Source: Pandoraea anapnoica (GTDB lineage Bacteria > Pseudomonadota > Gammaproteobacteria > Burkholderiales > Burkholderiaceae). Taken from it: 64,000 bases of DNA. The notes under the pieces were generated by a model. It saw only the letters and a program-made list of their open reading frames with translations, was not told the DNA's origin and did not search any database. Made by a program: the position numbers and the translations under genes. This document shows, one piece after another, positions 46,669 to 55,688 of the stretch. Location of the stretch: the NCBI RefSeq assembly GCF_902459765.1, contig NZ_CABPSP010000006.1, positions 62,001 through 126,000 on the forward strand. The letters are read 5' to 3'. Position 1 is the first letter of the stretch. Every line of letters begins with the position of its first letter.

Positions 46669-47325
46669 ATGCGCGTATCTTTTTTACATACGGTTGAGAG
46701 CAACAAGCGCTTATTCGATGACACGGCCAAACGGCTTGGCTTGGCGGAGGTAGACCTTCGTCACGAACTTCGGCCGGAGCTTCGTGAGGCGGTGCAGCGC
46801 GCAGGTACGATGCCTGCGGACGTGAAAGAGGAGGCGACTCGTCGTCTTTTGGCGCTGGCGGCCGATGCCGACGTCGTCATTCTGACGTGTGCGACGCTTG
46901 GCGCCGCAGCCGATAACATCGAGCACCCGCCGGTGCCCATCGTGAGAGCCGACGTGGCATTGGCTGTCGAGGCGAATCGCATCGGAGGAAAGATCACCGT
47001 GCTGTGTGCGGTCGAATCCACCGTCGATCCGAACCGGAAGCTCTTCGCACAACACGCGAGCGACAAGACGGTGTCTATCGATGTCGTTCTTGTTGAGCGC
47101 GCCTGGGCGCTTTTCAGCAGTGGTAATGCCGACGACGCACGTGAGTGCTACGCGCTCGTGGCTACGGCAGCGAATCGCGCCTTCGATGCCGGCGCGAACG
47201 TTGTGGTCTATGCGCATCCCTGGATGGCGGCGGCGCTCGATCTTGCTAACGACGACAGGCGACCGCTCGATAGCGCCCATGCAGCGTTGCGCACGGTGAT
47301 GCAAACGACTGGGAAGTCGGCATAG
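46669..47325 (+). CDS. Aspartate/glutamate racemase family protein
   Basis: 218 residues from ATG 46669 (MRVSFLHTVESNKRLFDDTA); the frame is open further left. Asp/Glu/hydantoin racemase superfamily: first-half cysteine in VILTCATLGAAADNI. The second-half counterpart usually carrying the other catalytic Cys reads VVYAHPWMAAAL here, so a second cysteine is missing at the expected place. The superfamily includes arylmalonate decarboxylase and maleate isomerase, which also use one or two Cys; racemase activity is therefore not certain. Divergent from the dehydrogenase. Confidence 0.75.
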   Translation: MRVSFLHTVESNKRLFDDTAKRLGLAEVDLRHELRPELREAVQRAGTMPADVKEEATRRLLALAADADVVILTCATLGAAADNIEHPPVPIVRADVALAVEANRIGGKITVLCAVESTVDPNRKLFAQHASDKTVSIDVVLVERAWALFSSGNADDARECYALVATAANRAFDAGANVVVYAHPWMAAALDLANDDRRPLDSAHAALRTVMQTTGKSA

Positions 47326-47381
47326 CGATGCAATGGCCTGGCATCTGGAGAAGTCCGGTCAAGCGGTGCAATCTTCAGCCT

Positions 47382-47855
47382 TTAGCCTTCCAGCTTGAAG
47401 ACGAACTCCACTTCGACGACCGCTCCCTTTGGCAATTGCAGTACGCCCACAGAGGTGCGCACATGCACACCGACTTCACCTAGAACCGAATACAGCACAT
47501 CCGAAGCGCCGTCGGCGACCTCGCTTTGTAAGGTGAAGTCGGGAGCGCTGCGAACAAAGACGCCGATACGGGGAACGGCCGATATCGCATTCAGACTGCC
47601 GCATGCGAGCTGCGCCAGCACCAGCCCTCTCAACGCCGATATGCCCGCAGCGCGGCGCGCGTCTTCCAGGGAAATATCGGTGCCGGCAGCGCCGATAAAG
47701 TGGACCTGATCGACGATCCTCGGGATTTGCCCCGCGACGTACACGGTGTCGCCGCTAATAACGACCGGGGCATACCGCCCGCCCACCTTGATAGCTTCGC
47801 CCAACGGAAAGCCGAACTCATCGGCTATTTGTTGCAGTTTTTCATCACGGGTCAT
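47382..47855 (-). CDS. RidA family protein
   Basis: 157 residues from ATG 47855 (MTRDEKLQQIADEF), with AAGGA nine bases upstream; ATGs at 47864 and 47873 are alternatives. YjgF/YER057c/UK114 fold: VVISGDTVYVAGQIPRI, DARRAAGISALRGLVLAQLA and C-terminal VLQLPKGAVVEVEFVFKLEG. RidA proteins deaminate reactive enamine/imine intermediates; many paralogues act in specific catabolic routes. It has the longer form (about 155 rather than 130 residues) seen in one RidA subfamily. Convergent with the racemase gene. Confidence 0.85.
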   Translation of the reverse strand: MTRDEKLQQIADEFGFPLGEAIKVGGRYAPVVISGDTVYVAGQIPRIVDQVHFIGAAGTDISLEDARRAAGISALRGLVLAQLACGSLNAISAVPRIGVFVRSAPDFTLQSEVADGASDVLYSVLGEVGVHVRTSVGVLQLPKGAVVEVEFVFKLEG

Positions 47856-47873
47856 GTGGTTCATTCCTTTCAT

Positions 47874-48211
47874 TGCAACGGGCGGGATTCGGTGCCCCGT
47901 TCATCGAATGGCGACGTCAGCCAACGATATCAATATTCGCGGTATTTCGCTATGCGCCAAATTAAGCGTCAAAGGAGTGCCCATCACGCCCGGAAGAAGT
48001 GGATGAAGCCCGCGTCATGGAGCACTACTGCCGACTAGTACGTAGCGATGTGTCCGCCGACGTTCGAATGCTTGCGGGCGCGCGGCACCATAATCATGGC
48101 ATTCCAGCGGATGTAGGCATAGAGACGCTGTCCGACGTCAAGGTCGCGGGGATAGGCTGGCTGCCGATCTTTGTTGGTCAAGTGGATCTAGGCGGTCGTG
48201 TCACGCCCTAG
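47874..48211. other. Gene-free stretch upstream of a decayed frame
   Basis: No intact gene. A rightward frame starting about 47999 and ending in TAG at 48211 is in phase with the remnant described next and could be its eroded upstream part, but no family is recognisable. Confidence 0.3.
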
Positions 48212-48508
48212 CGCTTCCAGCCACGCTCGGGTCTCTGGCGGATCAATATCGACCAATGGGGGGCGTGGTGAACCTCCGGAAAAGAGGCCGACTGGGAGTA
48301 CGCGCGTAATCACAAGTCGTACATGACGAGCCGTCTCATCACGCTCAACGACATCTACTCGTTCGATCCGAACGCGCAGGTGAGCTGGGATCCGTTCATC
48401 GACATCATCGGACGCCATTTCAAGCAACCGAAGGAAGGGCTCGGATTCGACGGTTCGCCCTCGGCGCACATGTGGCGCACCATCATCTGGCCGACGAAGT
48501 TCCTGTGA
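48212..48508 (+). pseudogene. Decayed coding frame, family not recognised
   Basis: One frame reads GLWRINIDQWGAW, stop (TGA 48269-48271), then EADWEYARNHKSYM, LITLNDIYSFDPNAQVSW, DPFIDIIGRHFKQPKEGLGF, MWRTIIWPTKFL, stop at 48508. Residue make-up (aromatics, regular Asp/Pro) looks like real protein rather than a shadow, with TGA perhaps replacing TGG. I do not recognise the family. It lies 196 bp before the AraC gene. Confidence 0.35.
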
Positions 48509-48704
48509 GACAGACGGCGGGCGATCGCGGCAACGCGGTTGCCTGCCGTGGCGAGGCGCGCCGGTGGTAAGGCCGACTTGGGGTAAACGCACCTTCCCGA
48601 CGCGGATTTTGTCCTGATATAAAAACGGGACCGTCGCATCGACGAAATTCCTGAGCCAACGCCGCCGACTGGCGCACGCGTAGCCGACGCCGGAGTGCAT
48701 TTGC

Positions 48705-49784
48705 ATGTCGCGCAATCTGTATTCGCCGTATATCGATTCACCGTATCTCGACTATGGCAACCTGAGCGACGACCTCACGGCGGCGCCCGGCACACTTCTG
48801 TTCCCCGACTCGGCGGCTGCGCGTGTCGAGCAGGTCGGCAACGGACACCATTACCGGCTCGAATACTGCAACGGTTACGCAGACGGGCGGACCGAGTTTC
48901 ACGCGCAGTCTCCCGCCATGTGGATGACCTATGCCGACGTCAGCTTCAAGAACGTCGTAAGACGGCGCACCCACGGACGCAACACGCTGCGCATCCGCAT
49001 TTCCCGACGCGGTGCCTGTTCCTATTCGATTGACGGTAAGCATCTGAGCCTCGACGGCCCGAACGTCGGCATCGTGGCGGAGCCGGAGAACATGTTGCCC
49101 GGCGACGTCAGCGAACAGGGCCACCATCAGGTCACCAGCTTGTGCATCCACCGCGACGCGCTGCGTGGCTTGTACGCCGGGGAGGAGGCGAGCCTGCCCG
49201 TTCCCATCCAGCATTTTCTCGACGGCTCGCTGCGCCAGAGCTTCATGCACTCGGCACCCATCGCGCCGGATATGCTGGACTGTCTGCAACAGTTGGCCGA
49301 TTGCTCGATGGAAGGGCGCCATCGCTCGCTTTTCCTGCAAGCCAGAAGTCTGGAGATTCTTGCCCGTGCGATGGCCTCGATCAGCGATGGTATGAATCCG
49401 TCGGACGACGAACACGCACACCCAGAAGTGAGCCGCATGACGCGGCGCGCGGTATCCAAGGCGCAGGTGATTCTTCAGGAGAATTTCGTCACGCCGCCAT
49501 GCCTCGATACGCTCTCGCGTCAGGTCGGCCTGAGTCGCAGCAGCCTGTGCGCAGGTTTCCGTACTCTGGTGGGCAAGAGCATCTACGAATACGCGCACGA
49601 GTTGCGCATGCAGCAGGCGTTACGGTTGCTGCGCGAGCCGGGCGTGCCGGTGACCGATGTGGCCTATGCCGTCGGCTACCAGCATCCGAGCAGCTTCTCG
49701 GTCGCCATTCAGAAGCGCTTCGGCCTGTCGCCCCGGGCACTGCGCTCGCGCAGCGCCGGTGGCGGCGTGAGCTTTCCTGACTGA
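48705..49784 (+). CDS. AraC family transcriptional regulator
   Basis: 359 residues. A long N-terminal sensor domain (about 1-240), then the AraC/XylS DNA-binding domain (about 250-350): KAQVILQENFVTPPCLDTLS and VGLSRSSLCAGFRTLVGKSI form the first helix-turn-helix, and VTDVAYAVGYQHPSSFSVAI with RFGLSPRAL the second. The ATG at 48705 starts MSRNLYSPYIDSPY. The layout resembles PchR-type regulators of TonB-linked uptake. Nearby hydrolases and the TonB cluster are plausible targets; this is inferred from position. Confidence 0.87.
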   Translation: MSRNLYSPYIDSPYLDYGNLSDDLTAAPGTLLFPDSAAARVEQVGNGHHYRLEYCNGYADGRTEFHAQSPAMWMTYADVSFKNVVRRRTHGRNTLRIRISRRGACSYSIDGKHLSLDGPNVGIVAEPENMLPGDVSEQGHHQVTSLCIHRDALRGLYAGEEASLPVPIQHFLDGSLRQSFMHSAPIAPDMLDCLQQLADCSMEGRHRSLFLQARSLEILARAMASISDGMNPSDDEHAHPEVSRMTRRAVSKAQVILQENFVTPPCLDTLSRQVGLSRSSLCAGFRTLVGKSIYEYAHELRMQQALRLLREPGVPVTDVAYAVGYQHPSSFSVAIQKRFGLSPRALRSRSAGGGVSFPD

Positions 49785-49800
49785 CGCCGTCGGCTGGGTG

Positions 49801-50988
49801 TCAGACGTGCCGGAGCGTGATCGCGGCGACGTGCAGCATCCGATCGACGACATCTTCGACAAACGCCGGTGATTCATACGGGAAGTTGTGCCCATTGCCA
49901 GCGGGCGCGAAGATCTGCTCCGAGCGTGTCGACGTGGCCAGATAACGTCGACGAACGGCCGTCATGATGGCCAGATACCGCTCGAACCCCGCTTCATCCA
50001 CACCCATGCGAGAACGTAGCTTCTGCGCTGCCTGGGCGGTGCCGGGCCGCATCTCAGAGGGGTCCGACGGCGTGACGACGAAGACCGGCAACCCGTCCAG
50101 TTCGCCGTCGTGAACGTGGGCGTCGAACCCCGAACGCGCACTGCCCGACACGCTTAGCTCCGAGAGCGCCGACGCGGAACTGAACCCCGCGCTGGCCCGC
50201 CACTCGATCGGCTCGAAACCCATCGAAATCGCGTCGGTAAGCCGACTGCGCACCAGTGCATAGAGGCGTGCGACGTCTGGCTGCCAGCGTCCGACCAGCG
50301 CAAAGAGGTCTGCGTGGATGCCAAACAGGTGCAGCAAACCCGTCAGGTTGCCGACCACGCACATCATCGTTGGACGCATGCACGCCGGTCCGTAGTTGAA
50401 GAAATCGAAGTGGGTAGCGTCGAGCAGCACGAGCCCGCAGACGAGGTCGGGGCGACGACGCGCGATGTTCGCGACCAGCAGTCCACCGAACGAATGACCG
50501 GCGAGCACGAACGGCCCGCGTTCCCCGGCGTTCTCCAGCGCGGCTACGATCTCCTGTGCTTCCAGCGCGGTGCTACGCGGGAACGGGCCAACGTCGCTCC
50601 AGCCGGTGCCCGCACGGTCGATCAGAATCGAGCGCGTACGACCGCGAAACAGCTGATGCAGATGATGCAGGGCGAGCCCGCCGCTGTGTGCACCCGGCAT
50701 CCACACGATGGCGGGCAGGTGCGTCACCTCGCCTTCGGCGAGCACGTGCAGGCGATAGCCGCCCACGTCCACAAGCTTGCCGGGCGGCGCAAATTTAGCA
50801 CGAATGCTGGCGATCCGAACCATGTGATAGAGCGCACCGGCCAGGAGCAGCAGGCCGATGCCGAGCAGTCCGGCACCCACGGTGGCGGCGCCTGCGAGAC
50901 AACATGCCAGGCTCGCGAGCAAGATCAGAGCGGCGATGGGGACGCCCGCCCAGTCACGGCTCAACAACGCCGGTATCCAATTGCGCAT
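49801..50988 (-). CDS. Membrane-anchored alpha/beta hydrolase
   Basis: 395 residues. Two N-terminal hydrophobic segments (about 16-34 and 36-56) precede an alpha/beta hydrolase domain. MPGAHSGGLALHHL is the oxyanion region, SILIDRAGTGWSD follows, nucleophile Ser166 is in GHSFGG, and LVLLDATHFDFFNYG comes after. The closing His is likely in NGHNFPYES. Probably faces the periplasm or membrane surface; substrate unknown. It ends 16 bp from the convergent AraC gene, and is divergent from the serine hydrolase cluster across a 344-bp gap that contains a large inverted repeat. Confidence 0.83.
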   Translation of the reverse strand: MRNWIPALLSRDWAGVPIAALILLASLACCLAGAATVGAGLLGIGLLLLAGALYHMVRIASIRAKFAPPGKLVDVGGYRLHVLAEGEVTHLPAIVWMPGAHSGGLALHHLHQLFRGRTRSILIDRAGTGWSDVGPFPRSTALEAQEIVAALENAGERGPFVLAGHSFGGLLVANIARRRPDLVCGLVLLDATHFDFFNYGPACMRPTMMCVVGNLTGLLHLFGIHADLFALVGRWQPDVARLYALVRSRLTDAISMGFEPIEWRASAGFSSASALSELSVSGSARSGFDAHVHDGELDGLPVFVVTPSDPSEMRPGTAQAAQKLRSRMGVDEAGFERYLAIMTAVRRRYLATSTRSEQIFAPAGNGHNFPYESPAFVEDVVDRMLHVAAITLRHV

Positions 50989-51332
50989 GTCTCTGTTTTT
51001 CCCTTATGTAGGCCCCGACGGGCGGGGCGGCAATCGTCGCGATGAGGATACCCGGCTGGCGGTGCTTCGGCGCAAGTGGGTAGCCGGGATAAAACGATAC
51101 CGGCTACCGTGCTTGCGCGCTTAGTCTCGCGTCCGCAAGACTGTTGCCCCGTGCCGAACGGCGTCCCCCGTTTGCCGGACGCGCGCAAAAGCATTCCGGT
51201 CGGCGGCAAAAGGATACGATGCCGAACGCCACTACATTGATGTCATGCTGCCGTTTGCCCGTCGCGCCGTGGTGACAACATTTGCCGAGGCCCGACAACG
51301 GCCGGGTGATCTCTCAACGATGGAACGTTGCT
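50989..51332. other. 344-bp divergent gap between two hydrolase genes
   Basis: No gene supported. It carries the large inverted repeat listed separately (51070-51118) and the probable promoters for both directions. Confidence 0.45.
51070..51118. promoter_or_regulatory. Large inverted repeat in the hydrolase divergent region
   Basis: Perfect inner arms GGTAGCCGG (51079-51087) and CCGGCTACC (51100-51108) around GATAAAACGATA; outer arms GCGCAAG (51070-51076) and CTTGCGC (51112-51118) extend the symmetry across small mismatched spacers. Could be an operator or an RNA hairpin. Confidence 0.5.
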
Positions 51333-52784
51333 ATGCAAATCCTGAAGGACCGGCTCGACGAATTGCTCGAACAAGCCGTGCAAAGCGGTGCCGTGGCCGG
51401 TTACGTCGCTGGCGTGAGTCGCGGTGGCGAATGCATCGCGTTGGCGCGCGGTAAGGCCAATCTGAACACGGGCGCGCAGATGCGCGTCGACACCCGGTTC
51501 CACATCGGCTCGGTGACCAAGATCCTCACCACGCACCTGCTACTGAACTACGTCGATGCAGGGCGACTCGATCTCGACGACCTCGTCGTCACGCATTTGC
51601 CGTCGTTTCGCCTGCGTGAGCCGGGTGCGGCCGAGCGTCTGCGGGTGCGTCATCTGCTCAATCACACCAACGGCATCGACGCCGAATGCTTCAGCCCGAT
51701 GGACGAGAACGGTCCGGGTGCGACACGCGATTATGTGGAGAAGCTGCGCGACTTCGGCACGCTGTTCGGACCGGGTGAAGCTGTCCACTATTCGAATCCG
51801 GGCTTTGTGGTTGCCGCGAGGCTGATCGAGAGGATGTCCGGCAAGGCGTTCAATCGCGTGCTGGAAGACGAGCTCTTCGCGCCGTGCGGCATGACGCAAT
51901 CGTGCACGTCGGTCGAACAGGCCGTTCTGCATTCGCATGCGGTGGGCGCGTTCCCCGACCCGGCCACGGGGAAACTGCGCGCCACGCTGTCGTTCATGTT
52001 GCCTGCGTCGCTCGCCGGGGCTGGAGCGACGCCGATGTCGACGGTGGCCGACATGCTGCGCTACGGCGAGATGCACCTCGCGGGCGGACGCACCGCGTCG
52101 GGGCAACAGGCGCTGGCGACCGAGCAGATCGAGGCGATGCGCGCGGTGACGTTCGACATGAAGTCACCCAACGTTCCCCCCGTCGGTCTGGGCTGGTGGC
52201 AGGTGCCGGTCAGCGGCGTCACGGTCTACTGGCATGGCGGCACGACCATCGGAACGACGAGCACCTTCGTGGTTTGCCCCGAATTGGATCTGGTCGTCGT
52301 CGCGGGGGGAACGGGGCCGGGGGCCAATGCACTTCATGATCGTGTGTTGCTCGAAACGCTCGCCCATCTGGGATATGAGCGCGCCGTGCCGTATCGCCGC
52401 ACACCGCTTACTCGCCCGATGTCCGACTATACGGGCGACTATCTGCATTACCCGATGCACCTGCGTGTTACTAACGTAGCGAACGAGCGACTCTCGGTGC
52501 AGGCCGATTGGCGCGTGATGGACGAAGCGATGTTCCGCTCACTTGTCTGGCCCGCGACCGGCGAAGCGTTCGACAAGTTCAACAGACGCTTTGCGTTCGA
52601 TGGCGGCTCACTGTACGAAGTCGGCCTCACGCCCATCGCGGACGGGCTGTTCCTCCCGGACGGCCTCAACGATGAGGCCATGTGCGGCATCCACAGCCGG
52701 ATCGGACTGGTGTCGTTCCACGACGCCGAGGGACAACTGTCCGGTGCCCACACGCGGCTTCGCTTTATGCGCCGGGCCGACTGA
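51333..52784 (+). CDS. Serine hydrolase, beta-lactamase/class C fold (MlrB-like)
   Basis: 483 residues from ATG 51333 (MQILKDRLDELLEQAVQSGA); the frame extends to 51282 with no support. Penicillin-binding/class C architecture: Ser60-xx-Lys63 (GSVTKIL), Tyr153-x-Asn155 (HYSNPGF), and WHGGTT (about 308) as the third motif. No signal peptide, so cytoplasmic. C-terminal extra domain of about 120 residues. Family members are D-aminopeptidases, esterases and peptidases; MlrB of microcystin degradation belongs here. First gene of the long rightward cluster. Confidence 0.85.
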   Translation: MQILKDRLDELLEQAVQSGAVAGYVAGVSRGGECIALARGKANLNTGAQMRVDTRFHIGSVTKILTTHLLLNYVDAGRLDLDDLVVTHLPSFRLREPGAAERLRVRHLLNHTNGIDAECFSPMDENGPGATRDYVEKLRDFGTLFGPGEAVHYSNPGFVVAARLIERMSGKAFNRVLEDELFAPCGMTQSCTSVEQAVLHSHAVGAFPDPATGKLRATLSFMLPASLAGAGATPMSTVADMLRYGEMHLAGGRTASGQQALATEQIEAMRAVTFDMKSPNVPPVGLGWWQVPVSGVTVYWHGGTTIGTTSTFVVCPELDLVVVAGGTGPGANALHDRVLLETLAHLGYERAVPYRRTPLTRPMSDYTGDYLHYPMHLRVTNVANERLSVQADWRVMDEAMFRSLVWPATGEAFDKFNRRFAFDGGSLYEVGLTPIADGLFLPDGLNDEAMCGIHSRIGLVSFHDAEGQLSGAHTRLRFMRRAD

Positions 52785-52875
52785 CACGCGGCGCGTCAGG
52801 TCGGTGAGGCGAGATGCCGAAACTTGCCGGACGGGCCCTGTAGATATTCAACTGATTCCCAGCGCTTTTTCAGAA

Positions 52876-54126
52876 ATGGTGACGATAATATTTCGGAATG
52901 CTAACGTATTTGACGGTTGGTCGGAGGATTTGCGACCTGGCTGCGACGTGCTGGTGGTCGATGGCGAAATCCGTGACGTCAGCGAGACCGCTTTGAAGGT
53001 GCCAGCGGGTACCGAGGTGATCGATTGCGCCGGGCGCGTCCTGATGCCCGGATTGATCGATGCCCACGTACACGTCTACGGCGCCGGGCTCGACGTCTCG
53101 AAAGCCGTCAAGCGTCCGGGGACCTATCTGGCCCACTACGCGGCGCGTTTTCTCACCGGTTGTCTGAATCGGGGCTTCACCACCGTGCGAGACGTTGGCG
53201 GCGGCGATGTCGGTCTTGCCACCGCGTTGCAGGATGGATTGTTGGAAGGCCCGCGCCTGTTCTACGGAGGGCGTGTGCTCAGCCAGACGGGCGGGCACGG
53301 CGATATGCGCCCCGGCGACCACGATCTGGATGCGGCGCACGCCATGTGTGGCTGCGCGAGCCATATGGACGGCCTTGCCGTGCTCGCAGACGGGGTCGAC
53401 GCCGTGCGCCGGGCGGTTCGCGAAGAACTGCGTCGCGGGGCGTCGCACATCAAGATCATGGCCTCTGGTGGCGTCGTATCGCCCACCGATCCGCTCGATT
53501 GCTGCCAATACTCGGACGACGAAGTACGCGCGGCGGTCGATGAGGCGACGCGCATGGATAAGTACGTGGCGGCACATTGCCATCCAACGGCGGCGATTCG
53601 CCGTTGCGTCGAACTGGGCGTGAACTCCATCGAGCACGGAACGATGATCGACGCTCCCACGGCGGCGCTCGCTGCCGAACGAAACGCGTTCGTGGTGCCG
53701 ACGATGGCGATTCAGCATGCACTACATGCGCACGGGCGGCGCATGGGGATGCCGGAGGCGAACCTCGCCAAGATGGAGTGTGTGGTGGCGGCCACCATGC
53801 AGGGGCTGGACATCATGCGTCGCGCGGGCGTGAGCATGGGCTTCGGCACGGATCTGCTGGGCGCGCTGTGCGATCTCCAGTCGACTGAGTTCACGCTGCG
53901 TGCGCGCGTGCTGCCCGCCATCGAGATCCTTCGCTCGGCCTGCGCCGTGAACGCACGCCTGCTGCGGCAGGAAGGGCGGTTGGGCTGTATTCGCCCGGGC
54001 GCTTGTGCCGATCTTCTGGTGGTCGACGGCAACCCGCTGCACGACATTTCCGTACTCGCACGCGGCGACGAAACACTACGGGTGGTCATGGTCGCCGGTC
54101 GCTTCCATAAGCGGGCGTTGCCGTAA
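52876..54126 (+). CDS. Amidohydrolase (Xaa-Pro dipeptidase/imidazolonepropionase-like)
   Basis: 416 residues from ATG 52876 (MVTIIFRNANVFDGWSEDLR); the frame extends left inside the preceding gene. Binuclear metal amidohydrolase: DAHVHVYG (His64/His66), Lys in SHIKIMASGG, His ligands in AAHCHPTAAIRRC and SIEHGTMID, Asp in GFGTDLLG. Relatives are Xaa-Pro dipeptidases and prolidases of the Sgx9260 type. Between a beta-lactamase-fold hydrolase and an MlrC-type peptidase, so peptide or amide hydrolysis is likely. No signal peptide. Confidence 0.87.
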   Translation: MVTIIFRNANVFDGWSEDLRPGCDVLVVDGEIRDVSETALKVPAGTEVIDCAGRVLMPGLIDAHVHVYGAGLDVSKAVKRPGTYLAHYAARFLTGCLNRGFTTVRDVGGGDVGLATALQDGLLEGPRLFYGGRVLSQTGGHGDMRPGDHDLDAAHAMCGCASHMDGLAVLADGVDAVRRAVREELRRGASHIKIMASGGVVSPTDPLDCCQYSDDEVRAAVDEATRMDKYVAAHCHPTAAIRRCVELGVNSIEHGTMIDAPTAALAAERNAFVVPTMAIQHALHAHGRRMGMPEANLAKMECVVAATMQGLDIMRRAGVSMGFGTDLLGALCDLQSTEFTLRARVLPAIEILRSACAVNARLLRQEGRLGCIRPGACADLLVVDGNPLHDISVLARGDETLRVVMVAGRFHKRALP

Positions 54127-54191
54127 CACGCCCGCCCGTCTTCCGTCTTCTCTTCTCTCTCAATCGAACTTCTTACCGATCAGGATTGATC

Positions 54192-55667
54192 ATGCGTATT
54201 TTTGTCGCCTCGATGGCGCACGAGACCAACAGCTTTTCCCCGATTCCGACGAGCCTGCATTCCTTCGAGGAGCGCATTCTCTACCGCCCGGAGGGCGGTG
54301 TGCCCGATGCCCGCGCCAACGATCTGCTCGGCTACGGCGTGTTTGTACGCGAGGCGCGCGCCCGGGGGCACGAGGTCGTCGGTTCACTCTTCGCGTTCGC
54401 CGAGCCCGGCGCGCCTTGCGGCAAGGCGGACTATGAGACGTTGCGCGACGAGATCCTTCGCGATCTGTCCGCGGCGGGCAAGATCGATGCGGTGCTCTAC
54501 CTGTTGCACGGCGCGCAGATGGCGCAGGGCTACAACGACTGCGAAGGCGATCTGCTCGCTCACACACGCGCCATCGTGGGTCCGGACGTCGTCATCGGCG
54601 TGGAGTTGGATTTGCACGCGAACGTGACCGAAGCCATGACCGCGAACTGTGACATCCTGCTCGCCTGCAAGTATTACCCGCACATCGACTTCGACGAGCG
54701 TGCGGTCGATCTCATGAATCTGACCGAACGTGCGGTGCGCCGTGAGATTCGTCCGGTGGTGCATTTCGAGCGCGTGCCGATGCTCGGCATGTTCTTTACG
54801 ACGGAGCCGCGCATGGCTGAAGTCAATCAGTCGGCGATGGAACGGGAGGGGCGTGACGGCATTCTGTCGGTGTCGCTGATTCATGGCTTTCCCTGGTCCG
54901 ATTTTCCGGAGACGGGCGCAGGGGTGCTGATCGTGACCGACGGCCAGTCCGAAACGGTGCGTGTGCACGCACAGGACCTCGCCAGGCGTTTCGCCGCCGT
55001 GCGCGATGAGACGGCCGCGCTGCGCGCGTCGGTGCCGGAGATCCTCGACCGCATTCAGGCGGCACCGCCGTCGAACGGTAGTGGTCCGTTCGTCATCGCC
55101 GACGTGGCCGACAATCCAGGCGGCGGCGCAGGTTCGGATTCGACGTTCATTCTGGAGGCCGTGCTTGAGCGGGGCTTGCGCAACGTGGCGGTGGGCATGC
55201 TCTGGGACCCGATCGCCGTCACCTTTGCTCGCGACGCCGGTGTGGGGGCGATGGTGCGCCTGCGTCTGGGCGGTAAGACCGGACCGCGCTCGGGCCGTCC
55301 GCTGGATGTGCTTGCGAGGGTGGTCGCCGTCAACGATGGGTTCTCGCAGCACGACGACGACTTCCGGTTTCCCGGCCCGGCGCTCGGACTTGCCGCTGTA
55401 CTCGAAATCGACGGCGTGACGGTCGTGGTGAATTCCACGCGCCAGCAGACCTACAGCCCGAGTTGCTTCACGGACTTCGGCATCGACCTCAAGCGTTTCG
55501 ACATCGTTGCGGTGAAGTCCAGCCAGCACTTCCGCGCGCTGTTCGGTCTGTTCGCCCGCGAGATCTTTTATTGCGAGACGCCGGGTTCGCTCAACCTCGA
55601 CTTCCGTGCCGAAGACTATGGCAATCTGCGTCGTCCGATATGGCCGTTCGACGAGAACGCCGTCTGA
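54192..55667 (+). CDS. M81 family metallopeptidase (MlrC-like)
   Basis: 491 residues; ATG 54192 with AGGA seven bases upstream. N-terminal domain begins MRIFVASMAHETNSFSPIPT. Probable zinc ligands Asp140 and His142 (ELDLHANVTEAM) and His164 (YYPHIDFDERAVD), matching Asp167/His169/His191 reported for MlrC. The C-terminal MlrC domain has DVADNPGGGAGSDSTFIL. MlrC cleaves linearised microcystin and the Adda tetrapeptide; most M81 proteins have unknown substrates. Followed by an MFS gene after 21 bp, so very likely co-transcribed. Confidence 0.88.
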   Translation: MRIFVASMAHETNSFSPIPTSLHSFEERILYRPEGGVPDARANDLLGYGVFVREARARGHEVVGSLFAFAEPGAPCGKADYETLRDEILRDLSAAGKIDAVLYLLHGAQMAQGYNDCEGDLLAHTRAIVGPDVVIGVELDLHANVTEAMTANCDILLACKYYPHIDFDERAVDLMNLTERAVRREIRPVVHFERVPMLGMFFTTEPRMAEVNQSAMEREGRDGILSVSLIHGFPWSDFPETGAGVLIVTDGQSETVRVHAQDLARRFAAVRDETAALRASVPEILDRIQAAPPSNGSGPFVIADVADNPGGGAGSDSTFILEAVLERGLRNVAVGMLWDPIAVTFARDAGVGAMVRLRLGGKTGPRSGRPLDVLARVVAVNDGFSQHDDDFRFPGPALGLAAVLEIDGVTVVVNSTRQQTYSPSCFTDFGIDLKRFDIVAVKSSQHFRALFGLFAREIFYCETPGSLNLDFRAEDYGNLRRPIWPFDENAV

Positions 55668-55688
55668 ACGAGCGAAGCGAGGTTCCCT

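Noticed and set aside
46372-46669. Two overlapping leftward frames of 93 and 96 codons in the dehydrogenase/racemase gap
   Set aside because: No ribosome site or family; the two frames are equally unconvincing and the region is AT-rich and promoter-like.
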